A DNA stretch of 64,000 bases from Ampullaceana balthica (lineage: Eukaryota; Mollusca; Gastropoda; Lymnaeidae): the NCBI GenBank assembly GCA_944989445.1, contig CALYLW010000542.1, positions 124,001 through 188,000 on the forward strand. Direction: 5' to 3'. The notes below the pieces were generated by a model that saw nothing but the letters and a program-made list of their open reading frames with translations, ran no database searches and was not told where the DNA came from. Of this stretch, positions 56,928-64,000 are shown piece after piece. The translations under genes and the position numbers were made by a program. Position 1 is the stretch's first letter. Every line of letters starts with the position of its first letter.

Positions 56928-57248
56928 AAACTAACATTACCAATAAACTAACATTACCAATAAAATAGCATTACCAATAAACTAACATTACCAATAAACT
57001 AACATTACCAATAAAATAGCATTACCAATAAACTAACATTACCAATAAACTAACATTACCAATAAACTAACATTACCAATAAACTAACATCACCAATACA
57101 ATAAAATTACCAATACAATAAAATTTCCAATAAACTAACATTACCAATAAGCTAACATTATCAATAAGCTAACATTATCAATAAGCTAACATTACCAATA
57201 AGCTAACATTACCAATCAACTAACATTACCAATAAACTTAACTTTACC
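56928..57248 (+). repeat. 17-bp minisatellite, ~18 copies
   Basis: The unit is AATAAACTAACATTACC with variants AATAAAATAGCATTACC and AATAAGCTAACATTATC. Diverged relatives extend left to about 56690. Confidence 0.93.
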
Positions 57249-58714
57249 ATCCCGAACAACACCCACCCCACCTCATTCACACACAATGATATAATCTGTG
57301 GATGAAGTCTTTAACAAACAGATAAGACAAGATAAGGCTTATCACTAATCTTTTGTTTCAGTCAATTCTTGGCATGTTGGTCACAAATCAAAGGTCAAGT
57401 TCAGTTTGTTGAATGAAATCAATGACGTATAGGGCAATCTCCCACCCCACATAAACACACAATTCTCACATACCCTTTTTTTCATTACTTTCATATTATT
57501 AACAAATTATAATGACCCACTTACACTACAGCAACCACGTGGAAACAACTACAATGGTTACTGCAGAAACAACATAGGACAGGGGTAAATAATTTATGTT
57601 CAAATCTTCAAGATTTTGTTGTACTATTGTTATACGCCTGCTATATTTACTTTCCTTGTAATTTTGAAGGCAAAATCACTGGAAAAGATACAAATAATAC
57701 ATTTCGATGCACGATGGATTCATTTATTACTTATCGGTCGGTTCTCTAAACTTCTGACTGGCGGGAATTAGACGCCGCGATGCTTTGATTGAAGAAACAT
57801 GATTGTCAATGTTATTATTATTACTTTTTTTAAAATATAAATTTCATAGTCATCCCATTTTAAAAAGCGAGGCATTAACATAGCATACAATTTTTAGTAG
57901 CGCCATTTCATTGCCTGAAGCCTTGGTCTTGTGTTTAGATGTAGGACCACAGACCTAATGGAGGTGAGTTTCATTCTTGGGAGAGAAGTTTTTTTTGTTT
58001 GCTATGTTTTGTTTGCTATGTTTTGTTTGCTATGTTTTGTTTGCTATGTTTTGTTTATACAAACATAAAGACAAAACACAGGCCGCCTCTTTGTCTTATT
58101 TTTTATTTCAAAACAACTTGATTTGCAGCCTGGGCCTACGGGTGTACTTACAGCTGTTGCTTTATTACTTGAATATTGAATAGACTCACATGAACTACAT
58201 GCATTCATGAAGGGCTTCAGTGGGTTGTATTTTTTTAGTGACTGCGTTCCGACCACATCATATTCTCATTGACTTAATGTACTCCCTTGCGTATAATTTT
58301 CGTGATAAAAATAATTTTCTGATTTCTAGCCTAGTGTGAAATAATTTGTTAGACTGGTTGCATTTGAATTTGAAAAGAAAAGAAAACAAAAATAGTTTGT
58401 TTAGCTAAAATCCGGATGCCATTCTTTTAGCCACGTATTAGTATTTAGTTAATTTATTTAAAATCTAAACGTGACAGGTATGTGGAACAAATTTCAATGA
58501 GAATTTAATTTATAAAAAAGTTAGTGACAGTATTTTGGGGAATGGTAACAAAATCCAAGGGATGGCATTAGCTCCTCCCTCCGGACGCCAAAGGTTGTGG
58601 GTCATCACGTGGTCACGTGACAGAAGCAGACGTGATTGTTAGTTAAAATGTAATTATTGATGGAATAGCCCGTTGTCATAATGTTGTCACGTGATGTTGG
58701 GGTGACAAGGTCGG
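57249..58714. other. Noncoding stretch with a short 16-bp repeat
   Basis: Five copies of TTTTGTTTGCTATG(TT) occur at about 57983-58063. No gene or transposon end was identified elsewhere in this interval. Confidence 0.45.
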
Positions 58715-59205
58715 TGCTCACACAGATGTCGAAAGTGTGTTAGGGGCACTCACTCACACACATATGTCGACAGTGTGTTAGGGGCACTCACTTACACACA
58801 GATGTCGACAGTGTGTTAGGGGCACTCACTCACACACAGATGTCGACAGTGTGTTAGGGGCACTTACACACATATGTCAACAGTGTGCTAGGGGCACTCA
58901 CTCACACACATATGTCGACAGTGTGTTAGGGGCACTCACTTACACACAGATGTCGACAGTGTGTTAGGGGCACTCACTCACACACAGATGTCGACAGTGT
59001 GTTAGGGGCACTCACTCACACACAGATGTCGACAGTGTGTTAGGGGCACTTACACACATATGTCAACAGTGTGCTAGGGGCATTCACTCACACAAAAATG
59101 TTGACAGTGTGTTAGGGGCGTTCATTCACACAAAGATGTTGACAGTATGCTAGGGGCGTACACTCACACAGAGATGTTGACAGTGTGCTAGGGGTGACCA
59201 CTCAC
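58715..59205 (+). repeat. 38-bp minisatellite, ~13 copies
   Basis: The unit is GTCGACAGTGTGTTAGGGGC + ACTCACTCACACACAGAT. Two ~31-base units lack ACTCACTC, and the last four copies are diverged (GTTGACAGTGTGCTAGGGG). A higher-order block (about 58740-58900) recurs at about 58912-59080. Confidence 0.93.
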
Positions 59206-59587
59206 ACATTGTAGGTCCAGGTCAAGGGGAGACAATTGACCTTAAAAGTGAGTTTACCGACATCAACAGGAAGTCAGTACTGGGCGGTGCATTGTTGGTC
59301 AGACAAGCGAAAAGTAAACTTGATATCAAGTAACAAAAACTAGCAACAATGTAAATGATATGCTGATCACACTGGAAGTAATGACGGGGCGTGGAGGTGG
59401 TGAGGAAGCCGGGAGAGATCATAGACTTGTGAGAATTTAAGTGTAACTTAAGTTTCTGGCTCAGATGATGTTTATAATTATCTTTTAAATGCCATGCCTC
59501 ATGTCGATAAGTATTATTTATTATGGTAATGTCCAATAGTTCACCTTCCCTATCAATTTAATTAATTCTAAAATATTAGTTGACATA

Positions 59588-59705
59588 GCGTATCACCCGT
59601 CAATTTTTATTTGATTAATTTATTATCATATTGAACAATTTTATGCGGAACGTTCGAAAAGTGTTATTTTTGGTGCAGTAATTTTTGGTGCGCACTATTG
59701 AACAA
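59588..59705 (+). repeat. Dispersed repeat (GTATCACCCGTCAA.. family)
   Basis: It matches 51821-52010 and part of 9515-9570: GTATCACCCGTCAA, then ATTGAACAATTTTATGCGGA, then TTCGAAAAGTGTTATTTTTG and GGTGCGC. It is noncoding and of unknown class. Confidence 0.65.
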
Positions 59706-59938
59706 ATCAGCATTACATCCAAGAAGCATTACATCCATTACGGTAATTATGTATGTTGATTGATGTTAATTGATGTTGAGGTACACGATTACTGTACATG
59801 TGTTTATGACATATAAAAGGTAAGACTTCATTCAGGCTAGGTAGAAAGGACGATGTCAAACGGAGTATTGGTTCGTCTGAGAAAGATACACAACTAAACT
59901 ACAAATGTATCGGCAACTAGCCTATCTCAACAAAAAAT

Positions 59939-60965
<1,027 letters not shown>

Positions 60966-61615
60966 ATGGTGACCCTTTCTGCTCAGATCAAATGACACCC
61001 TTAGTGATCAGATCAAATGGTGACCCTTTCTGCTCAGATCAAATGACACCCTTAGTGATCAGATCAAATGGCGACCCTTTCTGCTCAGATCAAATGACAC
61101 CCTTAGTGATCAGATCAAATGGTGACCCTTTCTGCTCAGATCAAATGACACCCTTAGTGATCAGATCAAATGGCGACCCTTTCTGCTCAGATCAAATGAC
61201 ACCCTTAGTGATCAGATCAAATGACATCCTTAGTGATCAGATCAAATGGCGACCCTTTCTGCTCAGATCAAATGACACCCTTAGTGATCAGATCAAATGG
61301 CGACCCTTTCTGCTCAGATCAAATGACACCCTTAGTGATCAGATCAAATGGCGACCCTTTCTGCTCAGATCAAATGACACCCTTAGTGATCAGATCAAAT
61401 GGCGACCCTTTCTGCTCAGATCAAATGACACCCTTAGTGATCAGATCAAATGACATCCTTAGTGATCAGACCAAATGACACCCTTACTGCTGAGATCAAA
61501 TGGCATATTTACTACTAAGACAAAATGACACTCTCACTGCTCAGACCAAATGACAACTTTACTGCTCAGACCAAATGACAACTTTACTGCTCAAACCAAA
61601 TGACACCCCTAGTGA
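60966..61615 (+). repeat. Composite 51-bp minisatellite, ~9 copies plus diverged half-units
   Basis: Each unit joins two related halves: AGATCAAATGG(C/T)GACCCT + TTCTGCTC and AGATCAAATGACACCCTTAG + TGATC. Half-units alone and diverged halves follow to 61615. As 51 is a multiple of 3, long spurious frames occur. Confidence 0.93.
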
Positions 61616-62580
61616 TAGGACAAATGACACTCCTCCGTAGGCGCTGACTCTATACTGAATAAATGCGTCAACAGCGGGTGTGATTAGTGAAGAGTCATGA
61701 CAATATGCCTAACACTTGTCTGCCGGGATTCAAATATTCCAGGCACTTCACTGGTAACATCCAGAGAAATGCCGTGTATATACATGTACTTTTAGAATAA
61801 CATAAATGCATTATTACTAAAAGCCCCATAAGCCAGGTCACCGATTGTCAGAAACTCTCACCATGGACTTGTGACTCGCAATTCTATATAACTGCATTGA
61901 AAGCGATGCAGCTCTAATACTCATGTTCTTGAGCATTTACAATTCACGTCCACATTCATCTGTAAGAAAAACGCATGTAACACATGCTGCAGCTTTTAAA
62001 AAAATATCAATTCTCAAAAAAGAAAACACTATTAAAATGTACAACTTATTTGACTAATTTCCTTTATATTATATTATTTATATGATTAATCTCTAACATG
62101 ATCACATCACGATATTCATCATAGGTGCATGTATTAACATTTTTTATGAATTAAAAAAAAATTGCTAATGAAACTTTTCTCACAAGTATTTGCTTTTAAA
62201 TATTTATGGAAGATTTCGATTCCAGCATAAACGACAAATTAATTGTGCATGACTCAAAAGGCAAAACAATGGGAGGTGAGAAATTGTGAAATCGATTATT
62301 TCAGTTGTGATGAGCTAGGGCGTGGTGTGAACCATGAAGGCAACGACAAGAAATACATTTCATCTTAATGAAGACTTTTTTTCATATAGGCTTTATTTAG
62401 AAGAGAATGAATAATGAGGAATTAGAGTTAAAATTTAGCAGTGTTATAGTTTTAAGTTGTAAGGATAATTTTTTTGAGTCTTGGTTGTGATGCATTTTTA
62501 GAGATCGTCTGGGATCCAGTTCTAGGTAATTGCGATGCTGTAGTTTTAGAGATTGTCTGGAGTCTACATTTAGCATTTTG
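61616..62580. other. No gene recognised
   Basis: AT-rich; no open frame above chance, no transposon ends, no RNA gene seen. Confidence 0.4.
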
Positions 62581-62599
62581 AAATTTTGTAGTGTCGTTT

Positions 62600-63110
62600 C
62601 TAATATGTGTTGTAGTGTTTGGTGTTTTATGCTCTAATATTAAGTTTTATTTATGCTCTAGTGTTCAGTTTTATTTATGTTCAAGCGCCAGGTACTATTT
62701 ATATTCTAGTGTTAGGTTTTATTTATGCTCTGGTGAAGTCTACGGCAACGGTGGCCAAAGCGTGGCTCGCGAGCCGCGTGCGGCTCTTTTGTGTTCCCAT
62801 TGTGGCTCGCGTAAAATTTATGAAATATATGTTACTAAAGGATTACTGGAAGATTTCCGAGCCATGTTTTATGACTCATAGAGCTTCAATACGGCTCTCA
62901 TCAAATGGCTCACAGTTCCTACATGTCTGGCCACCCCTGCTCTAGTGCTAGGATTTATGTTCTAGTGCTAGGTTTAAAGCTCTAAGTGTTAGGTTTTATT
63001 TATGTTTTTGTGTTCGGTTTTATTTATGTTCAAGTGATAGGTTCTATGTATCTTCTAATGTTAGGTTTTGTTTATGCTCTAGTGTTAGGTTTTATGCTCT
63101 GAGTGTTAAG
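62600..63110 (+). repeat. Degenerate ~25-bp tandem repeat interrupted by a hAT-like element
   Basis: Copies of TTAGGTTTTATTTATGCTCT + AGTG, variably diverged, flank the element at 62746-62939 on both sides. Confidence 0.7.
62746..62939. mobile_element. Decayed hAT-type MITE
   Basis: It begins CAACGGTGGCCAAAGCGTGG and ends TCTGGCCACCCCTG, with GTGGCTCGCGAGCCG inside; these features match the family style of 33369-33706. It interrupts a tandem array whose units continue on both sides. A clean 8-bp duplication is not visible. Confidence 0.65.
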
Positions 63111-63504
63111 TCTTATGTAATGTAGTTTGATTCCGTGTTTTAAAACTCAAGAGAAAATCTCAAATGTCAAGCCATGCGACTTGAAAGAAATTAAGTCAAA
63201 GTTCAAAGGTCAAGACGAGAAAAAAGCGGTGTTTGGTGAAGGTTACACAGAGCTGACGGTAGGACAATAAACACATATTGAACTCGTTTTGTCTCGAACA
63301 TGCAGGTACCAAACACAATAAATATATTGTTTTCCTGCTGTCTACACATGACGTAGGTAACTCACATCCGTGTTCACAACCTGATATTCTCCACAAATAT
63401 CCCCCCGCCCCCGCATCCCAATTATATATCACGCATTCATATATTAAATACCTTTGTCTCAATTTTTGTTAGCACACCTGATCTTAACTCTGTATTATAT
63501 TTCG

Positions 63505-63505
<1 letters not shown>

Positions 63506-63543
<38 letters not shown>
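63506..63543. repeat. (TC)n microsatellite
   Basis: A nearly pure TC run with one G interruption. Confidence 0.95.
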
Positions 63544-63544
<1 letters not shown>

Positions 63545-64000
63545 CATCCCATTGTCTCATTGTTAACCACGATGAAATTACGTCGCTATCCAATGTACAA
63601 AGTCTCGCGCATACACATCGTCATAATATGACCTGTCATATTCGACTTCTGATGACGCCTTGAGACGCAAAGACATTTTTATAATGGGGAAGGGGGGGGG
63701 AACATACACACTAACCATAAGGGAGTGACACCACCACACGCTTTTTTAGGCAGTTGTAAAAGATTCTCAAAGATTTCCTCAAATTTGCGTATAGTCCTCA
63801 ATTTGTCGTGTTTGTTACAATGATATTACAAAATTAAAAAAAAATTACGTTAATCTCTATAATTTGATTCACAAACAAGAATTTCATCAATAAATAACCT
63901 TTCCACAACTAAATTTCAGTATGAAAACATCGTAACTAACATATTTAGTATTATTTAGTGTTAAATATCAAATACCGTAAGTTGATTTGAAAATAATTAT
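63544..64000. other. No gene recognised
   Basis: AT-rich end of window with a G-tract at 63687-63700; no supported feature. Confidence 0.4.

Noticed and set aside
59222..59536. 104-codon minus-strand frame
   Set aside because: No domain, no splice context, compositionally like surrounding noncoding DNA.
60992..61478. Repetitive plus-strand frames
   Set aside because: Produced by the composite 51-bp array.

Overview
This is an AT-rich, intron-containing metazoan genome window with very few coding bases. It has two recognisable multi-exon host genes, many unrelated minisatellites, and many DNA transposons (hAT-type with 8-bp target-site duplications, one pogo/Tigger-like, one PIF/Harbinger-like), plus 5'-truncated LINE pieces. 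The repeat style and the OSGEP protein suggest a lophotrochozoan, most likely a mollusc. That assignment is inference: no taxon-specific marker was seen. Nothing in the window is bacterial or CRISPR-like.

Layout. 1-5.7 kb: AT-rich DNA with long inverted-repeat elements, a tRNA-like SINE head and a broken LINE with clean 11-bp target duplications (3822-5187). 6.1-20.5 kb (+): a complete 12-exon OSGEP (Kae1, the catalytic subunit of KEOPS that makes t6A in tRNA). It was assembled here exon by exon into a 335-residue protein. Its introns carry at least five different minisatellites, including 142 nearly identical copies of a 30-bp unit that lie inside a pogo-like element in intron 10. Intron 3 looks like a minor-class (U12-type) intron with GA-AG ends. 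20.5-24.3 kb: spacer between convergent genes. 24.3-34.2 kb (-): a 7-exon gene for an unrecognised secreted cysteine-containing protein (333 residues, signal peptide). One of its introns begins with a minisatellite that copies the gene's own 5' splice site at least eight times; intron 1 holds a hAT transposon which itself carries a nested insert. 35-49.6 kb: hAT transposase pseudogene, dispersed repeats, two related non-autonomous hAT elements with perfect 8-bp duplications, and two long inverted repeats (one split by a hAT insertion). 49.6-64 kb: a CpG-rich noncoding block, further minisatellites, one candidate coding exon (56216-56409, minus) next to a 29-bp array, and scattered elements.

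The two host genes show no functional link: one is a nuclear/cytosolic tRNA-modification enzyme, the other is predicted to be exported. The strongest observations are the GA-AG minor-type intron of OSGEP and the tandemly copied splice donor. No new multi-gene system was found. Nearly all long open frames here are artefacts of tandem repeats whose unit length is a multiple of three or contains no stops.
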